DNA of 64,000 nt from Scytonema sp045865695. GTDB taxonomy: Bacteria > Cyanobacteriota > Cyanobacteriia > Cyanobacteriales > Nostocaceae. The stretch is from contig NZ_BAACAP010000253.1 in assembly GCF_045865695.1 (NCBI RefSeq), positions 133,162 to 197,161 of the forward strand, given 5' to 3'. Within the stretch, counting starts at the first letter, position 1; every line of letters starts with the position of its first letter. The translations under genes and the position numbers were made by a program. Of the stretch, positions 1 through 7,569 are shown piece after piece. The notes under the pieces are model-generated. The model ran no database searches. It was not told the DNA's origin and was given only the letters and a program-made list of their open reading frames with translations.

Positions 1-441
1 ACCAATATTTTTTGGATCGCGGATGATGGGTGAGTAGTCATAAAACGGACCAAAATCCAACTCTAGTAAGTCACCTTCATTGGGATTGTATTTGTTGACC
101 AAGCGATCGCGCACATCCAACAGTTCCTGTACCGTCATTGGCTCAATATTTAAACTTGCAGTCAGTCGATAAACTTCTTGACTAGCTATCTTAGGACGGA
201 TGATAAAACAGAGACTAGATTCCTCTTGAATAATTTCCTGAGTGTAATAGATTAACTTACCCAAGTGCGAAGCTTTGTAAAACCGTTCTGACTTTTCGTA
301 CTTTGAGCAATATTCACCGTACAAACTGAGGATATCGTTTCGCAGCAGATATTTCTTTTCCTGTTGGCGTAACTCGCTTATCAAAGAACGCAAATCATTT
401 TTCTCTTCACTATCCAAGATGGCTTGAAGTAATTCTGACAT
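1..441 (-). CDS. susA: sucrose synthase, N-terminal part (runs off left edge)
   Basis: Sucrose synthase reversibly converts sucrose and NDP to NDP-glucose and fructose; in filamentous cyanobacteria it acts mainly in sucrose cleavage in the cytoplasm. Only the first 147 residues are present. They start MSELLQAILDSEEK and contain KLIYYTQEIIQEE, FIIRPKIASQEVYRL and LELDFGPFYDY, which I recognise as the N-terminal regulatory region of cyanobacterial SusA. The frame is open to the window edge, so the glycosyltransferase domain lies outside. The start is the only ATG near the N-terminus and it matches the family start. Nothing upstream up to the small membrane peptide gene appears to belong with it. 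Confidence 0.9.
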   Translation of the reverse strand, partial: MSELLQAILDSEEKNDLRSLISELRQQEKKYLLRNDILSLYGEYCSKYEKSERFYKASHLGKLIYYTQEIIQEESSLCFIIRPKIASQEVYRLTASLNIEPMTVQELLDVRDRLVNKYNPNEGDLLELDFGPFYDYSPIIRDPKNIG

Positions 442-995
442 GGCAATTCTTATTTATATTTAAAATTGAGCTTTGTTTTGATTCGTGACTAATAGATAAT
501 AGTTTTGACTTCATTGCAAATCTTTCTCAAAAATTAACAATTAGTCATATACAACTAGCTTTAGCCCTCAACTAGTTTACATTTTTACGGTTATCTTAAT
601 TAATAAGTATTTTTTCCTCCAACTTAAGACGTAATAGTTTTTATTTTTTAATAAAAAAATTTAGGTTCTTGAATGTTATTTAATTTACATTAACCATAAG
701 AGCTGCCGAGCGCAAATAGAATTCGCAGCTACACAAACAAAACCCACCTCCGTGGGTTTCACAACGTTAATTTTTTTCGTAAGTCCGCACAAGAGGGACT
801 TCGTTTGTATAGTTGCGAATTCCATTCGCCAGAACTTTTCAGTCTTTTGACGTAATGAAACAAAAGTTCATTGACTTAAGTTATTGCGAAAATAAACTTA
901 GATAAATAAAAATCAAGTATCTTATTCTACAAAGAAAAATTCTTATTTAGTTATCTATAATTACGATTGTAGTTTTGAAAGAGGTTTGAACTCGT
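442..995. other. intergenic region, AT-rich, with one MITE-like element
   Basis: This gap lies between the divergent susA and the 37-aa peptide gene. It is very AT-rich around 600-680. I see no gene in it apart from the palindromic element described separately at 710-829. It should hold the susA promoter, but I could not assign -10/-35 boxes with confidence. Confidence 0.5.
710..829. repeat. MITE-like palindromic element
   Basis: About 120 bp bounded by imperfect inverted ends: GAATTCGCAGCTACACAAAC on the left and GTTTGTATAGTTGCGAATTC on the right. Inside are two smaller hairpins, AACCCACCTCCGTGGGTTT and AAGTCCGCACAAGAGGGACTT. Partial relatives occur near 10411-10460 and, as a bare palindrome, at 19979-20015. 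It encodes nothing and looks like a non-autonomous mobile repeat. Confidence 0.6.
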
Positions 996-1109
996 ATGAG
1001 CCAACCTTCACACCCTACCGTTCACGATCGCAGCATAGGCAACATAGCGATCGTTTCTCTTCTTGCCTTATGCGGTTTAACTTTTATCTTTCTGCTAGGA
1101 ATTTTCTAG
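996..1109 (+). CDS. 37-aa single-span membrane peptide
   Basis: The peptide has a polar N-terminus (MSQPSHPTVHDRSIGN) followed by one hydrophobic span of about 20 residues (IAIVSLLALCGLTFIFLLGIF) that runs to the stop. An AAAGAGG ribosome binding site at 978-984 sits about 11 bases before the ATG. Cyanobacteria have many such one-helix peptides in photosynthetic complexes, but I do not recognise this one: it lacks the ExxNGR motif of high-light-inducible proteins and does not match PetG, PetN, PsbX or PsaX as I know them. No neighbour suggests a role. It could be a chance ORF, but the binding site and the clean topology support it. Confidence 0.5.
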   Translation: MSQPSHPTVHDRSIGNIAIVSLLALCGLTFIFLLGIF

Positions 1110-1254
1110 GAGGGCTTGAAAATTATCAATCTGATTAAAAAATCTTTACATTACATTCCAATACATTGGCAATGGATATTGAGTTTTAGTCTTCCCAGAG
1201 AAGTATCTTATCCATTGCCATTCCTGCTTTATAGATTTTACAATTTGCTTTAAG

Positions 1255-1328
1255 GGCGAACGATGGGGTTCGAACCCACGAGTGGAGGAACCACAATCCT
1301 CTGCCTTAACCACTTGGCTACGCTCGCC
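1255..1328 (-). tRNA. tRNA-His (anticodon GTG)
   Basis: Read on the minus strand it folds as a complete cloverleaf: acceptor GCGAGCG/CGTTCGC, D arm GCC...GGC, anticodon stem GAGGA/TCCTC with loop TTGTGGT, and T arm GTGGG-TTCGAAC-CCCAT. The anticodon is GTG. An encoded extra 5' G (G-1) faces C73, the hallmark of tRNA-His. Only a partial CCA is encoded. Confidence 0.95.
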
Positions 1329-1438
1329 ATCATATTTTTAATTATAGCATAACTACATTAAACGATCTAGTCCTTTTTTTAAGGAACAGGTTCCGCTAAT
1401 CTAAAGTCCGATCGCTAAAGCTACTAGCAATTAAAAAA

Positions 1439-1819
1439 ATGAGAGTCTTATCCATTATTGTATGTGTAGGAGTCCTAGGGCTAGCAACTATAGGGTTAGC
1501 AATGGCAAGGACAAACCCCAAGCAGGAGCAGTATGAAGAATATGCAGTGGAACAGTTATCGGAATACGTGAAAGATAATGTATGTAAGAAAACTCGGAAT
1601 ATCTTCGAGAATATCATTAAGTTTAATTGCACCGAACTGATAGAAGCAGCCAATCCACAAATACGGGAAATTATTGCAGTAAGAACCGAAAGGCAAGATT
1701 TTCTGATTTTTAGCATTTACCGCACTGACTTAACACTCAACAATTGGATACCTTCTTACAAATTTGAAACGGTAGGAGCATTTGATAAATTTTATACTTA
1801 CAGCATGGAGAAGCAGTAA
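1439..1819 (+). CDS. DUF4359 domain protein, membrane-anchored or secreted
   Basis: This 126-aa protein has an N-terminal hydrophobic segment (residues 2-22) with few charges, so it is a signal peptide or membrane anchor. A soluble part follows with YEEYAVEQLSEYVKDNVC near residues 32-49 and the conserved end RQDFLIFSIYRTDL...SYKFETVGAF. I recognise this pattern as the cyanobacterial DUF4359 family, whose function is unknown. It stands alone, downstream of the oppositely oriented tRNA-His and just before a tandem repeat. Two cysteines (residues 49 and 64) could form a disulphide if it is exported. Confidence 0.75.
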   Translation: MRVLSIIVCVGVLGLATIGLAMARTNPKQEQYEEYAVEQLSEYVKDNVCKKTRNIFENIIKFNCTELIEAANPQIREIIAVRTERQDFLIFSIYRTDLTLNNWIPSYKFETVGAFDKFYTYSMEKQ

Positions 1820-1823
1820 TGTT

Positions 1824-1965
1824 CAGTGACCCTTACGGGTTCGCCAGTCGCCTACGGCGGGAGACCCGCCTGCAGCGCTGGACTCACCAGTGACCAGTGA
1901 CCCTTACGGGTTCGCCAGTCGCCTACGGCGGGAGACCCGCCTGCAGCGCTGGACTCACCAGCGAC
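1824..1965. repeat. two tandem 71-bp repeats with GTGACCA heptads
   Basis: Two near-identical 71-bp units begin at 1824 and 1895 with CAGTGACCCTTACGGGTTCG. Each contains the inverted pair GTCGCCTACGGCGGGAGAC and ends in GTGACCA heptads, which continue to about 1995. The rest of the gap to 2171 shows no gene. Confidence 0.85.
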
Positions 1966-2171
1966 CAGTGACCAGTGACAAATAACTAGTGACCAAAGAG
2001 AGAACTGTCTTCAAGCACAAGTCTTTCTCCAGAAACAGGTTGAAATTGATAAGTCTCTTTAGGATTTCTATTAGGTGCAAATAAATTCTTGCTTGAGGCG
2101 ATAAACACATTGAGAGAAGTATCTCCTTAAGACAAGGTGACGAAGCAATAGAAAAATAAGGAGCGTGCATT

Positions 2172-2852
2172 GTGTTCTTACATAAGAAAGAAACGATTCA
2201 ACCCGTTAACGTTAGCGAAGCAAACCCACGTTTTGCTCAACTGCTTCTAGAACAATTTGGTGGTGCTACTGGAGAATTAACAGCTGCTTTGCAATATTGG
2301 ACGCAATCTTTACATTGTGAGAATGCTGGAATTCGCGATATGTTGCAGGATATTGCACTTGAAGAGTTTAGCCATTTGGAAATGGTTGGCAAACTGATCG
2401 AAGCTCATACCAAAAATGTCGATCAAACTGAAGCTTACAAAAGCACGTTGTTTGCTGTTCGGGGTGTAGGTCCGCATTTGTTAGACAGTCAAGGACAAGC
2501 GTGGACAGCAGCTTATGTAAATGAAGGCGGTGATGTCGTCCGCGATTTACGGGCTAACCTTGCTGCAGAAGCGGGTGCGCGTCAAACCTATGAAGCGTTA
2601 ATTAAATTAGCTCCTGAAGAAGGTACAAAACAGGCGCTCGTTCATCTTCTCACGCGGGAAATTTCTCATACCCAGATGTTTATGAAGGCGTTAGATTCTT
2701 TGGGTAAGTTAACAGACCCGTTCTTTGGTAATATCCAACCAGATAGCACTGTGGATATTTACTACAATTTATCTAGTAATGGCAAGGACGAACGCGGTCC
2801 TTGGAATTCAGAACCAACTTTCCGCTATATTGCCGATCCTCAAGCTAAGTAA
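2172..2852 (+). CDS. manganese (non-haem) catalase family protein
   Basis: Manganese catalases dismutate hydrogen peroxide at a dinuclear Mn centre in a four-helix bundle. All five expected ligands are visible: Glu35 (GATGELTAAL), Glu65 and His68 (EEFSHLE), Glu133 (AAEAGARQTYE) and His166 (EISHTQMF). The C-terminus (PDSTVDIYYNLSSNG, then WNSEPTFRYI) matches the short cyanobacterial form of about 230 aa. It starts at a GTG preceded by AAGGAG at 2158-2163 with good spacing; no ATG is available. It is a single-gene unit ending at a heptad-repeat palindrome, and is probably a cytoplasmic defence against peroxide. Confidence 0.9.
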   Translation: MFLHKKETIQPVNVSEANPRFAQLLLEQFGGATGELTAALQYWTQSLHCENAGIRDMLQDIALEEFSHLEMVGKLIEAHTKNVDQTEAYKSTLFAVRGVGPHLLDSQGQAWTAAYVNEGGDVVRDLRANLAAEAGARQTYEALIKLAPEEGTKQALVHLLTREISHTQMFMKALDSLGKLTDPFFGNIQPDSTVDIYYNLSSNGKDERGPWNSEPTFRYIADPQAK

Positions 2853-2859
2853 TATGCTA

Positions 2860-2937
2860 TTGGTTAGTGGTTAGTAGTTAGTAGTTAGTAGCTCAACCCC
2901 TAACTACTAACTACTATCTACTAACTACTATCTATTA
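2860..2937. repeat. heptad repeat palindrome (GTTAGTA / TAACTAC)
   Basis: GTTAGTA-type heptads on the left face TAACTAC-type heptads on the right, so the array can fold back on itself. It separates the catalase gene from the sirohydrochlorin chelatase gene and could act as a weak terminator. Confidence 0.7.
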
Positions 2938-2945
2938 TTTAACCC

Positions 2946-3701
2946 ATGCCAACAGCATATCTGCTAGTGTCTCATGGAAGTCGCGATCCGCGTCCAGAAA
3001 TCGCTATGGATCGCTTAGCGGGTCTGTTACGTCATAAAATACAAAAATATTCGCCTAGTCTTGTTAGTGGTGATACCGCAATTACGCTGGATGAATCTTT
3101 CGTGGGGACAGCGTATCTAGACCTGAACCCCGAACCCTTACACGAACAAATAAGAAAATTTAGTAAGAATGCTCTGAGTTTGGGATATTGTAGTTTAAAA
3201 ATAGTGCCGTTGTTTCTTCTTCCTGGAGTTCACGTGATGGAGGATATTCCGGCTGAAGTGGCTTTGGCACAACTGTCTTTAGGTCAGGAAATAAAGATAT
3301 ATTTACAACCATATTTGGGAAGCCATCCAGGATTGGAATTGGTATGGGTTAAGCAGTTGGCTTCTATGGATTTGGATGGGAAAATTCTTTTGGCACATGG
3401 AAGCCGTCGTCCTGGTTCTGAGTTACTATTGGAGGCAATGGCTACCTCTTTGGGTGCAGTGACGGCTTATTGGATGCACCCACCAAGTTTGGAATCGCGT
3501 GTGCAGGAGTTGGTAACTTCTGGTTATCATCGCATTGCAATTTTGCCATATTTCCTATTCCCAGGTGGAATAACTGATGCGATCGCAGGAGCGCAAGAAA
3601 AGCTAAAATTACTGTTTCCAGAGGTTAGTTTTCAATTAGCCGATCCTTTGGGAGCAAGTCCGGAGTTAGCTGATTTGATTTGGGATTTGGTAAAACAATG
3701 A
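2946..3701 (+). CDS. sirohydrochlorin chelatase, CbiX/SirB type
   Basis: This 251-aa protein has two CbiX repeats. The first carries LLVSHGSRDPRP with the metal-binding His10 and the loop VPLFLLPGVHVMEDIP; the second carries ILLAHGSRRPGSE and ILPYFLFPGGITDAIAGA. Such proteins insert Fe (or Co) into sirohydrochlorin to make sirohaem, the cofactor of nitrite and sulphite reductases. Its stop codon overlaps the start of the methyltransferase gene (ATGA), so the two form one operon supplying consecutive activities of the same pathway. Whether it is a ferrochelatase or a cobaltochelatase cannot be told from sequence alone. Confidence 0.9.
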   Translation: MPTAYLLVSHGSRDPRPEIAMDRLAGLLRHKIQKYSPSLVSGDTAITLDESFVGTAYLDLNPEPLHEQIRKFSKNALSLGYCSLKIVPLFLLPGVHVMEDIPAEVALAQLSLGQEIKIYLQPYLGSHPGLELVWVKQLASMDLDGKILLAHGSRRPGSELLLEAMATSLGAVTAYWMHPPSLESRVQELVTSGYHRIAILPYFLFPGGITDAIAGAQEKLKLLFPEVSFQLADPLGASPELADLIWDLVKQ

Positions 3702-4483
3702 ACCGCGAAGACGCGAAGAGTGTAAAAGAGGGGAAGAGGAGTTTGAGAAAAGTTTATTTGGTAGGTGGGGGACCGGGAGATCCTGGGTTGATGACTCTCA
3801 AGGGAAAGGGTTTGCTGGAGTGCGCGGATGTGGTTGTTTATGATGCTTTGATTAGTCCGGCAATTTTGGCAATGATTAATCCTCAAGCGGAGAAGATTGA
3901 TGCGGGGAAGCGGCGGGGACGTCATTCTCTGTTACAGGAGGAAACGACACAGTTGTTGATTGATAAAGCACGGGATAATGCTATTGTCGTGCGATTGAAA
4001 GGCGGCGATCCTTTTATATTTGGTCGCGGTGGCGAGGAGATGGAGGAATTGCTTCAAGCTGGTGTATCAGTTGAGGTTGTACCTGGTATTACATCCGGTA
4101 TTGCGGCTCCTGCTTACGCTGGCATTCCTTTAACGCATCGATTGTATAGTTCATCAGTAACTTTTGTTACCGGGCATGAGTCTGCTGGTAAGTATCGTCC
4201 TGCGGTTAATTGGGATGCGATCGCTCGCGGTTCGGAAACCATTGTAATTTATATGGGCATTCACAATCTACCTTATATTGTGGAACAGTTGAGGGAAGCC
4301 GGATTAAGTTTGGAAACACCTATCGCCTTGGTACGTTGGGGAACTAGACCAGAACAAGAAGAGTTAATTGGTGTATTGGGGACAATTGTGGAGCAAGTAG
4401 AAGCTAGTCATTTTGCTTCCCCTGCTATTGTTGTTATTGGTTCTGTAGTGAATCTGTATAAAACAGTGACCAGTGACCAGTGA
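3698..4483 (+). CDS. cobA: uroporphyrinogen-III C-methyltransferase (SUMT)
   Basis: It transfers two methyls from S-adenosylmethionine to uroporphyrinogen III, giving precorrin-2, the substrate of the sirohaem/cobalamin branch. SUMT signatures are complete: VYLVGGGPGDPGLMTLKG at the N-terminus, VVRLKGGDPFIFGRGGEE, EVVPGITSGIAAPAYAGIP, and the C-terminal TIVIYMG...LVRWGT. The ATG overlaps the upstream chelatase stop, indicating translational coupling. The first 15 residues (NREDAKSVKEGKR) look like translated intergenic repeat, so a TTG at 3743 is an alternative start. The C-terminus (KTVTSDQ) is encoded by a GTGACCA heptad array that also holds the stop codon. Confidence 0.93.
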   Translation: MNREDAKSVKEGKRSLRKVYLVGGGPGDPGLMTLKGKGLLECADVVVYDALISPAILAMINPQAEKIDAGKRRGRHSLLQEETTQLLIDKARDNAIVVRLKGGDPFIFGRGGEEMEELLQAGVSVEVVPGITSGIAAPAYAGIPLTHRLYSSSVTFVTGHESAGKYRPAVNWDAIARGSETIVIYMGIHNLPYIVEQLREAGLSLETPIALVRWGTRPEQEELIGVLGTIVEQVEASHFASPAIVVIGSVVNLYKTVTSDQ

Positions 4484-4496
4484 CCAGTGACCAGTT
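4464..4496. repeat. GTGACCA heptad array
   Basis: About four copies of CAGTGAC/GTGACCA that include the last codons and stop of the methyltransferase gene. They lie between two converging genes. Confidence 0.85.
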
Positions 4497-4500
4497 AATT

Positions 4501-4965
4501 TTAGTCACTGTTAACCACTGCCGATAAGATTGCAGTATGATTTGAGCCGTTCTGGTTGTTTAAATGTTCTTGAATCTCTTGAAAAACTGGGTAGCAAAAA
4601 GTTGTTAACCACTGTTCGTCTACAGCACGATCTTCTGAATATAATTTGACAATTTGACAAAGCCAATCAAATCCAGAGAGTAACAAATTCAGGAGATCGG
4701 GCTCGATTTCTAAATAATTCTTGCGCTCTTTGAGAAAAATTAAATAATCTTCCAAACAATGGGCTAAATGACTGAGTACTCGAAATCCCATAAGATTAGC
4801 ACTGCCTTTTATGGAATGAACTGCTCTCAGTCCATCATTAATTTTTGGTAAAGCGATCTGATGATTGAGTTCGATTTCAAGTAAAATAATTTCTAAAGTA
4901 CTGATATCATCGGTAGCTTTTTTTAAAAATTGCATTTGAAGTTCTAGTTGTTTGTTTCGTAACAT
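4501..4965 (-). CDS. stand-alone HPt domain protein (CheA N-terminus-like)
   Basis: This 154-aa protein is one histidine-phosphotransfer domain. The phospho-accepting His50 lies in AVHSIKGSANLMGF, and LAHCLEDYLIFLKERK is typical of the helix that follows. The sequence, including DEQWLTTFCYPVFQEIQEHL, resembles the first 150 residues of large cyanobacterial CheA-like hybrid kinases. Those continue into dimerisation, ATPase, CheW and receiver domains, which are absent here. The reading frame stops beside a heptad-repeat array, so it may be the stump of a truncated kinase gene that still encodes a usable phosphotransfer protein. No partner is adjacent. Confidence 0.75.
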   Translation of the reverse strand: MLRNKQLELQMQFLKKATDDISTLEIILLEIELNHQIALPKINDGLRAVHSIKGSANLMGFRVLSHLAHCLEDYLIFLKERKNYLEIEPDLLNLLLSGFDWLCQIVKLYSEDRAVDEQWLTTFCYPVFQEIQEHLNNQNGSNHTAILSAVVNSD

Positions 4966-5548
4966 AATGTATGAAATGCATTACGAGTCATTGACTTTAC
5001 AAAATTAATTGCAACGACAATAACTTCCTTGAGTGTACTTATTGGGAGCGAAAAATTTCGGTACAAATTAGACTTGAAATAACACCTTCAACGTGAGGGG
5101 ATGGGGACTTAGTATAACTACTAATTGAGAAAGTATGGAACTTTTTCAATAGCACGATCTATTTTGGAGCCAGAGAACATTTTAAAACTGCTCGCTATGA
5201 GCATTATTCCAAGAATAATTCTCAAAAGTGGAGTCCCTTGTCTTTAGTTCCCAGGTAGAACTTGGGAATGAAGTGAGGTTCTTGCTGCGCGTTAGAATTA
5301 GGGAGTTCCAAGTAAAAAAAACCTCCCAAATCAAAATTTCGTGGTGCGGGCGTCCTCGCCCGCTATTAACATAGGACGGGCGAGGACGCCCATCCCACAA
5401 GATGAAGAATTTCAACATAGGACGGGCGAGGACGCCCATCCCACAATGATGAAGAATTTCAACATAGGACGGGCGAGGACGCCCATCCCACAATGATGAA
5501 GAATTGATTTTTGGGAAATTCCTGATGCGATCGCGAAAGGGGATTTGT
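4966..5548. other. intergenic region with hairpin repeats
   Basis: No credible gene. The right half consists of repeated GGACGGGCGAGGACGCCCATCC hairpin units (see 5341-5492). The apparent minus-strand frame here only translates those repeats. Confidence 0.6.
5341..5492. repeat. cluster of GGGCGAGGACGCCC hairpins, three tandem units
   Basis: An inverted GTGCGGGCGTCCTCGCCCGC is followed by three direct units of about 55 bp with the core ACGGGCGAGGACGCCC and the spacer ACAATGATGAAGAATTTCAA. The same core recurs at 8600, 13562, 41134, 52158 and 52390, so this is a dispersed palindromic family of the genome. Confidence 0.85.
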
Positions 5549-6439
5549 TTATATTTCGTAACCTGGTGGCAACTCTAAAAGAATTTCACCAAGTAACCCT
5601 TTGCGAAAATCTGTTAATAATTGTCTTGAGGTTCGTTCTACATCACCTTTGTATTTATGTTCTGCTAAAGCTTGTAAATAAGCTTCTCCAGTAAAAGGCG
5701 TTGGGTCAAGCGTATAACGGGCAAGTAAGGGTTGTTTTGGTAATAAATGAGGTGCTGTCGCTTCCAATTCTTTGAGTAAATCCACTAGTGCAGCCGATAC
5801 CATTTGAGTATCGTAAGAGGCATCGCCAATATCATCACAAATGGCTAATTTGACTCCATTTTCCTGATTTTCCAATCTACTAGGAATCACACCCGGTGCA
5901 TCTAACAATTCTATTTGATCGGAAATTCTTACCCATCGCAATTGGCGAGTTACACCAGGACGTGCAGCACTTTCCACAACTCGCCGTCCTAACAAACGGT
6001 TAATTAATGCTGATTTGCCTACATTGGGAAAACCAATGACTACAGCACGTACTGGACGGGGTAACATTCCACGATTTTTCCGACGTTCGTTAATTGCTAC
6101 TCCAGCTACTTGCACTGCTTTTGACACTGCAGCAACTCCTTTACCTTGCTGGGCATTGGTAAAGTAAGGAACTTCTCCCTGTTGCTGGAACCATTCTATC
6201 CATGTTTGTCTTGCTTGAGGCAAAAGCATATCTACTCGATTCATTACCAACACTCGTGGTTTGCTTCCTATCCATTCATTGATTTGAGGATGGTGGGTTA
6301 CCAAAGGAATACGGGCGTCGCGTACTTCAAGAACCACATCTACAAGTTTGAGATGTTCTTTTAATGCTTTTTCCGCCTTAGCAATGTGACCTGGGTACCA
6401 TTGGATCAGGTTTAACTTGTAGTTTTGAGTAAGTGCCAT
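5549..6439 (-). CDS. rbgA: ribosome biogenesis GTPase YlqF/RbgA
   Basis: This circularly permuted GTPase takes part in late assembly of the large ribosomal subunit. Motif order shows the permutation: WYPGHIAKAEK at the N-terminus, then G4 (VMNRVDML), then G1 (GFPNVGKSALINRL), G2 (GVTRQ) and G3 (DAPGVI). The length of 296 aa fits the family. The ATG start gives the expected N-terminus (NLIQWYPGHI). It is transcribed alone, and its upstream region contains GGGCATTGGG-type short repeats. Confidence 0.93.
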   Translation of the reverse strand: MALTQNYKLNLIQWYPGHIAKAEKALKEHLKLVDVVLEVRDARIPLVTHHPQINEWIGSKPRVLVMNRVDMLLPQARQTWIEWFQQQGEVPYFTNAQQGKGVAAVSKAVQVAGVAINERRKNRGMLPRPVRAVVIGFPNVGKSALINRLLGRRVVESAARPGVTRQLRWVRISDQIELLDAPGVIPSRLENQENGVKLAICDDIGDASYDTQMVSAALVDLLKELEATAPHLLPKQPLLARYTLDPTPFTGEAYLQALAEHKYKGDVERTSRQLLTDFRKGLLGEILLELPPGYEI

Positions 6440-6681
6440 TCTGATGATAATAGGGCATAGGGCATTGGGGAGCCAGTGCTAGCTTGTGGTTACCACCAGT
6501 TGAAGCACCTGGCGTCATTGGGCATTGGGAAAAATTATTTTTCTGCCCTCGTTGTGAACTGTTGTCAACGGGTATTGAGCATGAAAAAGGGAGTTGGAAA
6601 TATCCCTTTTTCATGTTTGGTTGTGGGGTTTTCCTGCGTTCGCGAAGCGCAAGCTGTACCCAGCTTATCGACTGCTTTAAA

Positions 6682-6948
6682 TTATAACCGCGTTGGCTGT
6701 GTACGTGCTTTTTCAGTAGTCGTAACGACTTTGCCTAAGATCTTTTGTGGAGTATATAATTGGTGCAATCCTAATAAAAGCAATAAGACTCCTATTTGTA
6801 CAACTGATGGAACCAAAATGAATCCCATCAATGACAGTATGATGCCAGCAAACACAACTGCAATGCGGTAAACCTCTTCAGTTATTCTGAGTCCGAACCA
6901 AATACTACTTATACCGATGATGAGTAAGGCAAAATAGCTGAATAGCAT
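6682..6948 (-). CDS. small two- to three-span membrane protein in ArsR regulon
   Basis: This 88-aa hydrophobic protein has spans at about residues 3-18, 28-46 and 50-64, followed by a basic tail (KILGKVVTTTEKARTQPTRL). I do not recognise a family. The context is informative: it lies directly downstream of an ArsR-type repressor gene on the same strand, and the gap between them contains a perfect 20-bp palindrome matching the one in front of the repressor gene. It is therefore probably the target of that repressor, possibly in a stress or ligand response. A role in transport cannot be claimed from sequence. Confidence 0.6.
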   Translation of the reverse strand: MLFSYFALLIIGISSIWFGLRITEEVYRIAVVFAGIILSLMGFILVPSVVQIGVLLLLLGLHQLYTPQKILGKVVTTTEKARTQPTRL

Positions 6949-7035
6949 AGTTATTCCTCAAATATACTGTAAGTTAATTGCTGTACCAAACCCGTGTGGG
7001 TTTGCGATAGGATAAAAAAATTTATCAATATGCAA

Positions 7036-7055
7036 ATATCGAACTAATTCGATAT
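7036..7055. promoter_or_regulatory. perfect 20-bp operator-like palindrome (ArsR regulator)
   Basis: ATATCGAACTAATTCGATAT has 8-bp perfect arms around a 4-bp centre. It lies about 88 bp upstream of the small membrane protein start and just downstream of the repressor gene, where a promoter for the membrane gene would be. It shares spacing and half-sites with 7434-7453. Confidence 0.65.
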
Positions 7056-7119
7056 AAACAGATAGAAGATATATTAGACAAGGGGATAAATACAGTTTCC
7101 GAGCGAAAGTTGTAAAATT

Positions 7120-7419
7120 TTACAATTCCTTCGCTACAAGAGATGCGAACTGAGAAAACGCCTCTTCATTCCTTCGATAGTAAGTACATTGTCCCTGACG
7201 GGTTGCTACTATCAGACCTGTAGCTTCTAACATAGATAGATAATGGGACACAGTGGACTGAGCCAAACCTGTTTTCTTTTGAATGCAACTAACACAGACT
7301 CCTATAGTGTAAGGATCTACATCTTGGTTTGGGAAGTACTCCTCTGGCTCTTTCAACCAATGCAGGATTTGAAGCCGAGTTTCATTTGAAAGCACTTTGA
7401 ATATATCTTTAGTATCCAT
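7120..7419 (-). CDS. ArsR-family winged-helix transcriptional regulator
   Basis: This 99-aa protein is a single ArsR winged helix: FKVLSNETRLQILHWLK at the N-terminus, recognition helix region GLAQSTVSHYLSMLEATGL, then the wing TRQGQCTYYRRNEE. Cys42 and Cys45 (GVCVSC) sit just before the recognition helix, where ArsR proteins often sense metals, thiols or oxidants; what this one senses is unknown. A matching palindrome lies 15 bp upstream of its start and another in front of the next gene, so autoregulation plus control of the small membrane protein is the simplest reading. Confidence 0.85.
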   Translation of the reverse strand: MDTKDIFKVLSNETRLQILHWLKEPEEYFPNQDVDPYTIGVCVSCIQKKTGLAQSTVSHYLSMLEATGLIVATRQGQCTYYRRNEEAFSQFASLVAKEL

Positions 7420-7433
7420 ACCTATACTTATTA

Positions 7434-7453
7434 TATCGAAGTTTCGCGATATG
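7434..7453. promoter_or_regulatory. 20-bp operator-like palindrome before arsR-type gene
   Basis: ATATCGAAGTTTCGCGATAT lies immediately upstream of the regulator start. The outer half-sites (ATATCGAA...CGATAT) are identical in sequence and spacing to 7036-7055, which suggests negative autoregulation. Confidence 0.6.
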
Positions 7454-7569
7454 TCAAATTGTAATTCTAGTTAATTGTTAGTGGTTGGTAGTTCGTGGGG
7501 AGTAGGAGGTAAGAAATTGTCCTGTATTGTAGTGTCCGAAAGGACTTCATGGCTACTAACAACTCACAA

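Noticed and set aside
1396..1716. Minus-strand frame of 106 codons
   Set aside because: Antisense shadow of the DUF4359 gene.
5182..5493. Minus-strand frame of 103 codons
   Set aside because: It only translates the GGGCGAGGACGCCC hairpin units (WDGRPRPSYV repeated). No binding site and no family.
6476..6871. Plus-strand frame upstream of rbgA (131 codons)
   Set aside because: It starts in repeat DNA and overlaps the small membrane protein gene on the minus strand. No binding site seen.
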